NCBI RefSeq assembly: GCF_016859285.1
Contig: NC_053407.1
Location: forward strand, 21,005,715-21,069,714
Origin: Xiphias gladius
Lineage: Eukaryota; Chordata; Actinopteri; Istiophoriformes; Xiphiidae
Direction of reading: 5' to 3'
Length of the DNA: 64,000 bases
The position numbers were made by a program, and so were the translations under genes. A model generated the notes under the pieces. The model made no database searches, was not told where the DNA came from, and saw nothing but the letters and a program-made list of their open reading frames with translations. Position 1 is the stretch's first letter. Every line of letters begins with the position of its first letter. Of the stretch, positions 38,601 to 49,854 are shown piece by piece.

Positions 38601-41600
38601 ATCCTATGGGTAGTGGGTGGATTAAATTTGTACTACTATCTAAAGATGTTTTTTTTTTTTTTTTAATTTTAAAATCATGAATATTTAATAATATGGAGAT
38701 AAATGAATGCTTAAGATTCTAGGCTAAGTTTTAAGGGGCTTTAAGACTTCCTTTAACTTGAACAAGGGGCAGAGCACAAACCAGTCACAGACCAAAAGTA
38801 CACAAATGTATGGAGACAGATGTCCACATACTTTTGTGCCATACGGTGTTCCTGTATCTATTGCTCTTGGTTTCAGTAAGAGTGATCAATAAATAAAAAT
38901 GTAAAAACCCTTTTTTTTGACTCTGCTGTACCATTTGGCCAATCTGTGCTTCAGCTCTCTCAGCAAGTCTTGGTTGAGTTCGTAGAGTTGTGGGAGGTAA
39001 TACAGGATCTGGTTGAGAGGACGCTCCTCAATCACAGGCTTCCCATTCTGACGAGATGCTTTAGACACGGCATCACGGAAGTCCTGTGGGTCAGACAGTC
39101 AGACAGATAAAGAGTTGGATGGTGAAATTAAGGAACTCAGGCACACTGGGGAAAACCCAGAGTATGGTTCTTATCGAACTTTAGATTTTCTTGAAAATGC
39201 AATTCAGTCTGAGATCATTCAATGAAGTCCAAGAAATGAACTAAAAAAAATAAAAATAAAAAATACAGGTTTAAAATTCGTCTTTTGTGCAAAATCAAGT
39301 AACATGGTCCCAGAAAAAACACTATAAATTAGATAAGCTCCAGGAACCTTAAGTATGAAAGTTAAAGAAAGAGAAATACTGCTGACCTATGACCTACACA
39401 CACACACACACACACCTGACTTCCATTAAGCATCCTCAGATTTCCAGGATACAGTGAATCAGGACTAGAAAAAAAAAAACGAGCACAGAAGAGCCCGAGG
39501 GCGCCGTTTCTGCTCCTCTTTCTGATGACGTGGCGTTTTCTTTGGCGGTTTACGTGGACACATGGCAAATAAAACTGCTTACAGACTGGGCGCCCAGTAG
39601 AGAGCTCCTGTGATCTCTTCCTACTACAACAGCTGTCAGTGATGGAGGTGGGTCATGTGGTTATTACAAAAGACATGGATGATTCGTAAGATAAAAAAAG
39701 AATCAGCAGTAGGTGAATATTTGTTAGTAATGTTGCGTGAAGTGGGCACAATCACTGATTGACTTTGGCTGATTTTCATGATTTCAGATAAAGATGACAT
39801 ACTCTTCGAAGGTATGAGAATATTCTTTGAACAGTACAGTTTACGAGGGTTTTGAAAGCTCATCAGACTCACCAACATTACATTTTCATCAAGCTAAAAG
39901 TCAAAGTTGTAACTATTTTTTCTGTTGCTGGGAAGTCAGCATTTTGGAGACAGTAGGTTTTCACCAGACAGCAACAGAACAAAGAGCATAGCACTCGCAT
40001 GGCTAAAAATATAGTTCAACTGAGAACTGATAAAAATAACAATAACAAATGTTGTGTTATCATCCATCCGTTCGTGGAAAGCTGGATGACTGCCTGCTAA
40101 AGATGGAGAATGAACATATACTAAGTCACCTCCACATTCCTGCTATGACTGTTCCTCATTACTAGACTCCATTCCCCTACAGTCTGCAGAGACCCAAGCA
40201 CTTCCTGTCTGTGCTCTGCAGTGAGGAGCCATCGCTTGTGTCTCGGTCCTACTACGTTCTCGTTTCTTGACCTTTGTCTCTCCAAACATCTGCTCACATG
40301 ACTGTACTCTTGTCCAACAAAAAAAAAAAAAAAATGGAAGAAAAATAGCAAAAAGGACTTTAACTTTCACGTGTAGGACTTTAACTTTGAGGTAAAGCAC
40401 CACTGCAAAACACAAAAGTGCGTCGCACTGGGTTGCATAACAGCAGTACTCGTCAACCTTCTATGAATCAGACATGTGTAATCAAGGCCGTGTCTGTTGC
40501 TTACATAATACAACTTTTGCCATTCCTCTTTGTGCTTGCCAGTTTTTAAAGTTTAAACCGTCTATCAGGCTTACGCGACCAACCATTGTCTGTGTTTGTA
40601 GTCGTGATTAAATTACTTAAGAGATGAAGTCGTTTTTTAATGAACTGTCTTTGTTTTTAGTCGTTTGGCAATGCTGGTCTGTCAGTCAGTTGGTACACCA
40701 CTTTGGTCCGGACCGAAATATTTCAACAACTATCGGATGGACTGATGTGAAATTTTGTACAGACATTCATGGCTCCCAGAGGATGAATCTCACTGACACA
40801 GGTGATCCCCTGACCTTTCCTTTAGCGCCACCATGAGGTTGACATTTGTGCTTTTGAGTGAAATGTCTTGACAACCACTGGATGGATAATTGTCATGAAT
40901 TTTAGCACATACATTCAAGTTCCCCACAGCATGAGTTGTAATAACCATCAGGTCAAAATTTGAATTTGTCCATAAACTTTGGTTTATGACCAGATATCTA
41001 TAAAAACTAAAACTAACTTTAGCATGCTAACACACAACGCTAAACATGGTCATTATACCTGCCTAACATCACCATGTAGCATAGCATTGTCATTATGAGC
41101 ATGTTAGCATGGTGATGTTCGCAGCATTTAGCTCAAAGCACTGATGTGAAGACTCACAGAGCCACTGGCCCTTATTTTATAGACTGCCTTAGTTTTGACT
41201 GATCTGGTTTGACAACAGATACTGCTACTACTTCTTGTTGTACTTGTTACCCTACATTGCGTTTTGTCATGTGTCACAAACATTTTGAGGGAAGTAGAGG
41301 AAAGAAACCAGATTATCATATCCTTTTGCTGGCTTCGACCCATTCAAGATTCAATTTCTCAAAAACACCACAAGGAGACAACACGACTCCTTTTAAGTGT
41401 ATTGTTACCGTCAGATCGCACCACCACTGAAAGTCAGAGGAAAACCATGAGGAATGTGAACTGCGAGGGCAGGACTGAGGGGAGTTGGGTCTGCAAACAG
41501 TCTTATCCTGCATGGGGTGTGCCCCAGTGGTTAGCATAATCAAACGCATATGGAGAATGCGGGCTCTCACAGTGGACTAGCACTAGATAAAACATATACA

Positions 41601-44600
41601 GAATAACACCAGCCTCTGGTCTTATCACAGCAAAAATGGGGCCTGTTTTTGTGTGAAGCAAATAACACTAAAGGGTGGTGTGTGGGGGTTCTTACAACAT
41701 GAAGCAGCTTCAGGACATCAACAAACCTAGAAAAACAATGGGAAAAGTTCAATTAGTAATGATGCATAAGGAAAGTAATAAAGTTAAGAGTCATTCCCTC
41801 TAAGTACAAGAAAAAATGTGTTTTCTCACTTACCTCTGGTGTTATCTAGCCATGCTGAAAATTGTGGTTTTTGCCAAGGCTTTGAGATTTCTGTCTCTAC
41901 CCAATACAATGTGGTTGAATGGAATTTTGCCTTTGGTGCTCACAGCAGAAAAAAATTGCAACAGACAAATATCTGTCCAAAGCAATGCACTTTGTTTTAC
42001 ATAATATACAGACCGTGCTGTGAGTTTTCATTTTATAGTGGCATTTGATTATTATCCAGAGTAATGGGATCACCGTTAGTAGATTGAGATACTGCTGATG
42101 AATTTCTAAATGTCAAATTGTCTGTATTGTGAGAACCACAAACAACATTCCTTTCATCTCAAATGAACTGGGGTCAAGGCACAAATCTCGATATCCGATA
42201 TCTCAAAGCCTGGGTAACTAAAACCAAAACTATCTTCATGGCTGGATACCATTAGTAGTAAGTGAGAAAATGTTGGGATTTTTCTGTTTGTAGTTTGACC
42301 GAACCTATGCTTTGAGAAAAAAAAAAAATTAAGACTCTTACACACTCTCAGAGCTCATGATTTCTGTAGCGATGTGGTGAATCTTGCTCTTCTTCTGTCC
42401 ACTCTGCGTCTAGCAACGGTGCAAAAACACAGACTTTGATTAAAATGCATTAAAAAACAAGGCTCATAACAAAACTACTCACAGAAAATACATGCATCAT
42501 AATACACTCAGTTGCTACTTAATTAGCTAGTAGAGGATGTACTTTAAACTGTATTGTATTAAACAGAGAGGTGTTCCTGTTATTTATCTTTCCCTCATTT
42601 AAATAAACGGGGTGGACAAAATAATAGAAACACCTGTCAGTATAACACAATACAATTCGACAGCGCCACACCATGCAGCCTCCAAAATGATCATACAGTT
42701 GGGTCGACACCTCTCTAAAACATTTTCAATAAAAACTGAAAATTATAACTGCCACGAAGGGAGGATTTATTGCTGTTGTATAAGACTGCATTACCATTAG
42801 CTAGGTGTACCCAATAAACTGGCAACTGACTGTATACTCGGGAAGATTTTCTGTTTGCTAGAGAATTTTTGCTTGAGCGTATTTGTTATACATGAGGTCA
42901 ATGAAAATGAGGGAACAAATTGTCAAATAAGAAGTTTTCCCTGTAGGTCCCAGAGAAAACCATCATCGCTCAGATCTTGTACAGGACAAACCCTGTGAGA
43001 TGATTCCAGAAAATATTTCTGAGCACATCAGGGGACTAAAGTCATAAGTCATAAACAGTGTCTCCTCTCCTCACCGCACTCTCCTCTGGTTGCTCAGGGT
43101 CTCCTTTACTTGAGATGGAGCTGCTATCGTCCTCATCCTCCTCACCCGAGGACGAGGTGCTGGCTGCAACATCATCATCCGAGGGGCCTTCACCCAGGGG
43201 TGCCACTTCCTCATTGGCAGACCTTCTGTTAAAAAGGGCAGGATGTTAGGGTCGGGGAAGAACCGAGACAGATGCCGAGGATGAGTAAACTGTGCAGGTG
43301 TTGTTTACACACAGAGGCAGCTCCAGGCATTTATTAAAAACACTGAATGCAGCAAACCATGACACACCTTTAGTCATTCAAATGGCACATGATTAGAACA
43401 AAAAGAAGGCTACAAGAAAGTGAGGATGTTATTTATAGAAGAGGGGAAAAGATGAGGTTGAAATAAAAACACCTATGTCAGCATATCATCTGTGGAAGTA
43501 TGTCTTTTTGTCAGCCCAGCAGAATTCAAACATTTCCTGCTCTGATCAAGGGGGAGTCATAAAAAAGAACACACAGGAAAGGGAGCACTTGACGCAGCCG
43601 GAAAAAACATTTAATGATTATCATCAACACTGTCACATAAAACTAGTCTTGGCCCAGCTGTGTGCCTCGGGTCACGGAGCAGTAGTTTGGATAAATGCGG
43701 TCAAATCCAAGAGAAGCAAACTCCAAACCAAACACAAACCACTCATCACAGTCATCACACCCTTTGTTAATTCAGTCTTGCATCTAAAAAAATGACTTGA
43801 TATGAAGAGATGAAAAGAAAGTGCACCAAAGAGAAACTACAAATCTAAAATACCACAATTCCCTGAGGGAGCACTACATGTGAAACGACGGCACCTCCCT
43901 GAACAAAACTGCAGAAAAAGAAATAGACCACGGCTAAGCAGCAAACCAAGTAAGCCAGAGTCAATGGGTCTTACTGTGACATGTTTACAATAGCTGTTGC
44001 ATTTGTGACTGGTCTCTGTTTGCAAGCTGCTCAACGTGTTTTCAACATGTGATTGTTTGCACTGTTTGAACTAAAGAGGGGCGACACGCTAAGCCTCTGA
44101 GACGCAGAGTGTACAGTTACACAAACTGAAATCCTATTTTTCCAACTGACTTCTGCTCGCTAGTCGGTAATAACACGGCATATATTCTTTACGTAGGGTA
44201 ATTACAAACATCACTCCCAGGAATACTAATAACACAAACGTACTCAAAGTTTAATTGAGCTAATTAAACACCAAACTGGCTGGTGAAGACAAACTTTTTA
44301 AGGGTCAGTTCATCTAAAATCATATTTTCTCACCTTGTCAACAGCTACTGTATATCTGTCTGTGTAGATTTTTCTATTTATTTTTTATTTTTTTAATTCT
44401 AGGATTTGAGGATTTAAAGTTACAATGTCAACAATGTCCCTGTTCCTCTGTTTAATTCACAGACCTCACTGTCAGTTTAATCTCTTTGATAAAAACGAGT
44501 TTCGCTTAAAAACTACTAACAGCAGGCTCTGATGATTATGCAGAGTAACAGGAACATGGTTTCTGGAAAGACACACTGCTTAATTAGCAGCACAAATGGA

Positions 44601-47600
44601 ATTTTAACAACTCCATTGTGTTTGAGTGACGGCAAAAATCTCAGTGACAGATGTCTCAAAACCTGGACTGTTGGTGGATGAATTGACCCTTTAACAAGTG
44701 AAACACTTTCAGTTTAAGTGCCAACTCTGATAATAACTATTGTATGAAGTATGTATTTAAAAATTGTATCTAAATTTTTAGGTCAACCCCCATTCCCTCA
44801 ACAATTGAAGGGCTCTGCAGGCACGCGTGTCACAATACCTGTCCAACTCCTCAAACAGGAATCTTTAACAAAAGACAATGTGAAATGCTTCTCAGTGATC
44901 TTCTATTTTTATATATAGATGATACAGAGTCACACTCTGTCAGTAGCTTAATACTTTACAAGCTGGTTTTAAGAAGCCTCGGGTGTTTTTCTGTACTCTT
45001 TTCAGAAAACAGGGGTAATCACCTAATGTACACTACACTCATAGCTAAGTTTAGGATGTGCTGTAGAGACAGAAATGAAAGCCACGGTAAACTACCTTTC
45101 ATAGTCTGTTGGTGTCTGATACTGTTTGTGTCGAGTGTTTTTCTCAAAGGACATATATGGCTCCTGCTCCTCGTAAATGCCCTCGTCACTATACATTTCG
45201 CTGTCCCACGCTGTAGGCTGTGAGGAGGAGGCCCGAGGAGATGATCCTGTCTGTCCCACACAAAAGTTCATGTAGTCTGGTATCTCCTCATAGTGAGGGA
45301 TGTTCTCATAATGAACAGCTTGATCTATTCCAGGAGAAAAATCATCTCCGTCCACGCTTTGCTCTACTCCAATCAGAGGGCAGGAGAATTTACGTTCGGA
45401 TCTGAGATGCTCGGGGAAGCTCTGACATGCATCTTGGTCCTTGTCCACACTTGGTTCGTCATCATTCGCAGTGCAGTCTGGGGACTGGCCTCCTTTTGCT
45501 ATCAGCTTGGGCAGCATCTTCACCGAGAGCTTCAAGTCCAGCAGTTTCCGGAAAGAGTTCCTCCTCTGTCCGTCAGAGCAAGTGAGGTCAGCACCCGAGA
45601 ACGACTTGGCTCTCTGTTTGCCCAGGCTGGAACGTGAAGGCTTGATGATTCCAGCTGTTAAGAGTCTTCCGCTCGTTTTCTCATCTGAAGGCAAAGGCAG
45701 CTCCCTCATCACTCTCTCCTTCAAAACACAATCTTGTCTGGGAAGGACCTGCCTTTTCTCATTATCCCCTAATTTCCCCTGTTCTTTCTCCTCGGCGGAT
45801 TCCTTCCTCTGTGTGCATGCCATCGGGCTGCTGTGTCTCTGGGGCTTCTTTGGAGGCACCTTGACCGCCCCATCCTCTGCTGCTAGAGTGATGGCAGGAC
45901 GCTGGCTGATCTCCGGCTGATTGAGCGAACTGCTAGAAGGAGGACAATGTGCGAGGTTGCTGTAGACTGCCTCCTGATCTTCCTTTCCTTCCATCTCCTC
46001 CTCCACCGCCTCATCCTCCTTGTCAACTGATATCTCCATCTCATAGATGCTGCTGTCCCAACCCAGATCTTCCTCCTCCACATCCGTTGGCAGTGTCTCA
46101 GGAGCAGAGGTGTGCACTTTCTCAGGTGCAGACAGAAAAGGCTTTTTCTTGGGTGGAGGGACTGGTGGAGCACAGGCTTTTCTCGCAGAAAGAACAATCG
46201 GCTGCTTGTTTTTATTAACAGGTACACTGACAGAAAGGGATGAGCTGTCCTTCCCCTCTGATGACACCTTCACCTCTTTGACGTTAATTTCCCTCCCTTC
46301 CCGGCTTATAATCTTTTCCCTCTCCTCCTCCACCTTTTCCTGAAGAACCAGAGCAGCTGTCCTGGGTTTCCGTGGTACAGGGACGGGTTTCCTAGGGGCT
46401 GCTGGGACTGGTTTGGGTTGGGGCATGCAAGATATTTGCTCTGAGCCAAGAGCATCTTCCTCCTGACCTCGCCCAGCTGCACTCTGTGGTATTACGTTAC
46501 CATTTGCCTCGTCGCTCCATGTTCTGTGGGGAAGAGACGGCCTATCGTTCACCACAGGACTGGAGGTACTGATGTCTGCGTTAAGATTTTTGTCTAAAGT
46601 CAGCATCTCTTGTAGAGGTTTATTGTTAATGAGGTGGGTATTGGTGGAGGCAGGCTGTAGACAAACATTTTGTGGAGGGTTAGCGCTCACCACCTGGCTT
46701 TTAGCAGTGTCTGTTCTCTCTCTACTGTCCACAGTACCTCGAGATGTAGGGAGAAGCTTTCTGTTTTCCTCAGTTTTACCCTTACGCGATATATTCAACT
46801 CTTTCTCCATTTTGTCTCTGCTTGGTGATGTGTTCTTGATGCACTGGCAGTTTTCCTGGCTACACAAGCAAATAGGAATAATATAATCCCAATCTGGCTT
46901 TTTGTTTTCTTGCTGTATTCCATTTTGGGAGTTCAGTAGACCAACGGTCTGAGGGTTTTCTGTTATAGATGTTTCGTGCAGGCTCTTTGAAGCCAGAGGT
47001 TTGGATTCCAAAGCAGTGGTGAGTTTGGAGAGGCAAGGTTTGGGGGCCAGTACTGGTTTAACCCTTCTCTGTTCGCCAGGAGAAGGGAGAGAGAGGCCGT
47101 TTCTTCTGGGGGTTGAGGGAGAAAGCCCTGGCCTCTGGGGCTGCACCAGCTTTGGTTTAGGGGCCACAGGTGGCTTGTGCATGCCTGAGGAGAGGAGAAA
47201 CAAAAGACATGCACTTGAGATTTTGTGTTAAGTTATCTTCTATGAATCCACGCCTCAACCACACTATATCTGCTTCATCTAAAATATAGCAAAACGATTG
47301 AGGCTCTAATCTGACACAATGAAAAAAAGCACGCTCTGGATACCCAGATGGCATATTTCATCTATTTTCTCTCAGTAGTCTGACAGATGTTGCTCTAAAG
47401 GAGTTTCAGTCTTTAACTCTTTAAATCTGCTCCGTAGCATTGATCCTAACCTAGTGACAGCTTAGTGTAAAACTGTCATTAAGTACTAGACCACCTCTCC
47501 GGGGGGTTCAAATATCACATGGCTTTTGTGTCACACTGCACACGACAGCACAGTAATCCAGCTAATGGCCCATGTCAACAGGCAGAGGAGGAGGAGGAGC

Positions 47601-48290
47601 AGAGGGGGGATGAAGAGCGGGAGAGAAATGGAGGAGGGGGCACAGCGACTGGAAAAGAGTCACGCAAACTGGTACATCTGTCTGAACTGGTGTCATGAAA
47701 TCTTCTGCGGGCAACTGGAACTGTACTATGCTGACAGGAGGGGACGTTGTTGTTGTTGTTGTTGTTGTTTTTCCCTCAGCAAATCACATATTTCCCTACT
47801 CAGCAAGCCACAGTTTGACCACTGAACAAATCTGCAAGTCTGCAAAAAACAATCTAATGTAATTTAATTTGCAGATTGTTGGCAAAGTGAGTCAGATATG
47901 TGTCAGATATGTATGCATGAGTGGCACACAGGTTCAATGCCCTAAATACTATCACACACACATTTAAAAAGCACGATTGCCAGACAATTAACTGCACAGT
48001 ACAAGCGCACATAGACGGAGTCTGTTTGATCTGTTTTGTTGCGTTTTTCTTATTTATTTAGCTGGTTTAACCTAAGTTTAAAAGCCTAACCAGGGACTGG
48101 GGCAGCAAAAATTAGCTTCAGCTAGTAGGTACAAGTCGTCTGTTGCATTGTTTATTTGTATTGTGTATCTGTATGTGTAAAAAAATAAATCAGGTAACTA
48201 ATAAAGAAATGGTTCAAGCGCATTTAAACTTTCCTGATTTGTAATATGTTTGGCCAGTAGGTATCACACGCACGCGCGCGCGCACACACA

Positions 48291-48321
<31 letters not shown>

Positions 48322-48381
48322 GAACAAACAAACGCAGAAATCGGAGTAAAAAGTTGCCAGTCACTTACCTGAGTTCATCAT
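32661..48381 (-). CDS. fgd6: fgd6, FYVE, RhoGEF and PH domain protein 6 (about 1,306 aa)
   Basis: Coding exons: 48,381-48,369, 47,184-45,096, 43,225-43,075, 42,409-42,342, 41,726-41,696, 39,083-38,932, 37,591-37,435, 37,263-37,176, 36,617-36,567, 36,463-36,405, 36,295-36,224, 35,431-35,363, 34,848-34,765, 34,654-34,575, 34,441-34,339, 34,203-34,057, 33,621-33,516, 33,343-33,249, 33,165-33,037, 32,925-32,786 and 32,697-32,661. All junctions are in phase (human 1,430 aa). The proline-rich N-terminal half has PPVAPKPK-type motifs and HYEEIPDY. The DH domain spans about 757-950 (PVQRIPQYQLLL), PH1 about 975-1085, FYVE about 1100-1165 (TWRRHHCRACGK, the phosphoinositide-binding R-R-H-H-C-R-A-C core) and PH2 about 1206-1302. 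FGD proteins activate Cdc42; FYVE and PH domains target them to membranes and actin sites. VAALESQPLLGF identifies FGD6 rather than FGD5. The family call is secure. Confidence 0.96.
33712..34038. mobile_element. Rearranged copy of the 6.9-kb fold-back repeat
   Basis: The left part (AAGGAATAATTAGACATTTTG, GAGTTAGATGAGAAGATC) matches the inverted right half of the element at 6,938-7,312. The right end (AGGTGCTGGTAGGC) matches another part of that element in inverted orientation, so the copy looks scrambled. It ends about 19 bp from the splice donor of fgd6 coding exon 16 (34,057). Confidence 0.7.
36993..37010 (+). promoter_or_regulatory. CTCF-like motif in fgd6 intron
   Basis: TACACCAGGGGGCGACAT is close to the consensus CTCF core CCACCAGGGGGCGC. 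It lies in the intron between coding exons 8 and 9 of fgd6. Motif resemblance only. Confidence 0.35.
37377..37402. repeat. (CCA)n tract in a 171-bp fgd6 intron
   Basis: About eight CCA units (GGT on the coding strand), starting about 33 bp past the donor at 37,434. The intron between coding exons 7 and 8 is only 37,264-37,434, so the tract takes up a sizeable share of it. Confidence 0.95.
40666..41165 (+). mobile_element. Dispersed repeat family A, copy 2 (fgd6 intron)
   Basis: Aligns with 11,785-12,606 over its length, without the nested insertion. Shared blocks include GTCAGTCAGT, GATCCCCTGACCTTTCC and AGCATTTAGCTCAAAGCAC. Lies in the fgd6 intron between coding exons 5 and 6. Non-coding. 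Confidence 0.85.
42506..42834. mobile_element. MITE-like element in fgd6 intron
   Basis: The left end CACTCAGTTGCTACTTAATT and the right end, read in reverse complement (CAGTCAGTTGCCAGTTTATT), form imperfect terminal inverted repeats. Inside, CTGTATTGTATTAAAC near 42,550 has an inverted partner around 42,642-42,656, so part of the interior is palindromic. About 329 bp, non-coding, between coding exons 3 and 4 of fgd6. Confidence 0.65.
44839..44862 (-). other. fgd6: Candidate 24-nt microexon of fgd6
   Basis: Minus-strand sequence TTAAAG|24 nt|GTATTG lies between coding exons 2 and 3. Entry and exit are both phase 2, so inclusion adds eight codons (FLFEELDR flanked by the split arginine) without changing frame. 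Human FGD6, as I know it, has no obvious equivalent, so it could be a fish-specific or rarely used exon, or chance. Confidence 0.4.
47746..47770. repeat. (GTT)n tract in fgd6 intron 1
   Basis: About eight GTT units followed by a T-run, within the intron between coding exons 1 and 2. Confidence 0.93.
48265..48322. repeat. Alternating CG/CA tract beside fgd6 exon 1
   Basis: About 58 bases of strict pyrimidine-purine alternation mixing CA and CG steps, starting about 46 bp inside fgd6 intron 1. CG-containing alternating tracts are classic Z-DNA formers. Function here is inference. Confidence 0.9.
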
Positions 48382-48650
48382 CGCTTCACTCACTTCGCTT
48401 CTGTTTTGTCAGCTCTTAAAAAGGAACAAACCATCCTTCGTGTCCGGATACACTGCCGGCCGTCAACTCGAACGAGGTTACGAGCTAACGAGATCGACAT
48501 TTCCTTCGCGTCTGTCCGAGCAACGCTCGACATCCCGCCGCACGCAGCTCATCCTCACTGGAGCCGCGCTGGCTGCCTGCTGGCGATATGTGCGAGCAGG
48601 CTTCCTTTTTGCTTTCGTCAACAATCCACCAGAGGTCCTCAGACTGCCGG
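48382..48650 (-). promoter_or_regulatory. fgd6: CpG-rich fgd6 5' UTR and promoter
   Basis: Sequence upstream of the fgd6 ATG ATG pair is dense in CpG between about 48,440 and 48,560 and has no TATA box near the likely start. This fits a broad CpG-type vertebrate promoter. The first coding exon holds only 13 coding bases before its donor CAG|GTAAGT. Confidence 0.5.
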
Positions 48651-49190
48651 ATCAAAAAGAAAACAAAAAAAAACAAACAAACAAAGATTTAAATTAAAAT
48701 GAAGTGTAGCGTTACCCAAGACTAACAAGAGTAGGAGGAAATCACGAAGGCTTTAGGTTTAGTTATTTTTGTGTGAACTACAATCGACCCCCCCCCCCCC
48801 CCATGAGATCAACATTGCCACCCAATTGCATTAAGACTTTGTACTTGCTCATCACTACGTGGGAATTTTTCCAGAGTGGCGGTACGCACACATCTTTCCC
48901 CACACATCATCGTTACTAATATTAAGAAAACTGGTGTGACTCAGAGGCCAGAAATACGAGTGGAGGCCAGCTGATATTTTGTAAGACACACTGCATGTAT
49001 GGCTGGGGAAGTAAAACCCAAAATGCTATAACTTTGTCATCAGGGTTGATCAATCACAGGCTCAGGAAACAGCCCTGCCCCCGGCAGGAAAGAGAGGGTG
49101 ATGACCGGCAGCATCTGGCAAAGCTGTGGCAACATTAAATTTATTTAAAAAAAACACAAAACAAAACAAAATATTGGATGGTTTAGAGTT
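48651..49190. other. Spacer between fgd6 promoter and C3orf20-like 3' end
   Basis: No exon seen. Contains a C-run of about 14 at 48,788-48,802. The minus-strand genes on both sides are in tandem. Confidence 0.5.
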
Positions 49191-49196
49191 TTTATT
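49191..49196 (-). terminator. Candidate poly(A) signal of the C3orf20-like gene
   Basis: AATAAA on the minus strand about 660 nt past the stop codon. Another hexamer lies at 49,140-49,145. Confidence 0.4.
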
Positions 49197-49854
49197 AAAT
49201 CTGCTCATCTTCACGGAAAAAATACAATAAATATACATTCGCCATTCATATTCACATAAGATGAGAAGCCTATTATTCAGAGAACACTGAAACATCTGCA
49301 CTTCCCGACTGTCTTCGATGATCTTTCGCCCTGATGCCCACAAGAGTTTGCCAGCAATCTCCTTACTGTCAGAGATTCAAAGACATTTTCCATCTCCGTC
49401 ACAGATTGGTGCAAACCTGCATAGTAAGTAAATTATGTGTTTGCAGTTTGACCTGCACGTTAACCCCAGGTGTTAACCGCCAGTTGGTGCACTTCGGTAA
49501 CTTTGGAGACTGACACAGAGGTAATCCTGTCACCGGAGTATATTCCGTGTGTAATAACAGGAACACGAGGAAACGCAGGAGTCTTTTTTTGGTTGGATAC
49601 AAAAGCCTCTCTGTCGTTGGCGTGATGCCTCCGGAGCTCTAGTGTTTCTTCTGTTCAGGAAGAAGACTGTGGGCAGGTGATTGCAATCGTATACCTTGAA
49701 AACTGTGTTAATAAAAGACACCGCCAGGGTGAAAATCAAAGGTGGTATAGATTTACGAGAGCACAACACATTAGAGGAAAAAAAAGAATCTGAACCGTCC
49801 GGTTACAGTTCAGTTTCATTATTCATCCAGAGCAACGAAACTGCAGGAATAACT

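Noticed and set aside
45293-46343. Several long plus-strand frames (up to 159 aa) in the fgd6 region
   Set aside because: They are mirror frames of the 2-kb fgd6 exon 2.
47920-47945. tRNA B-box-like GGTTCAATGCC
   Set aside because: No matching A-box, cloverleaf or terminator nearby.
32661-48381. Assigning the FGD gene as fgd5
   Set aside because: The N-terminal PPVAPKPK start, the HYEEIPDY block and VAALESQPLLGF in PH2 match FGD6, and the tmcc3/nr2c1/metap2 neighbours fit 12q22.
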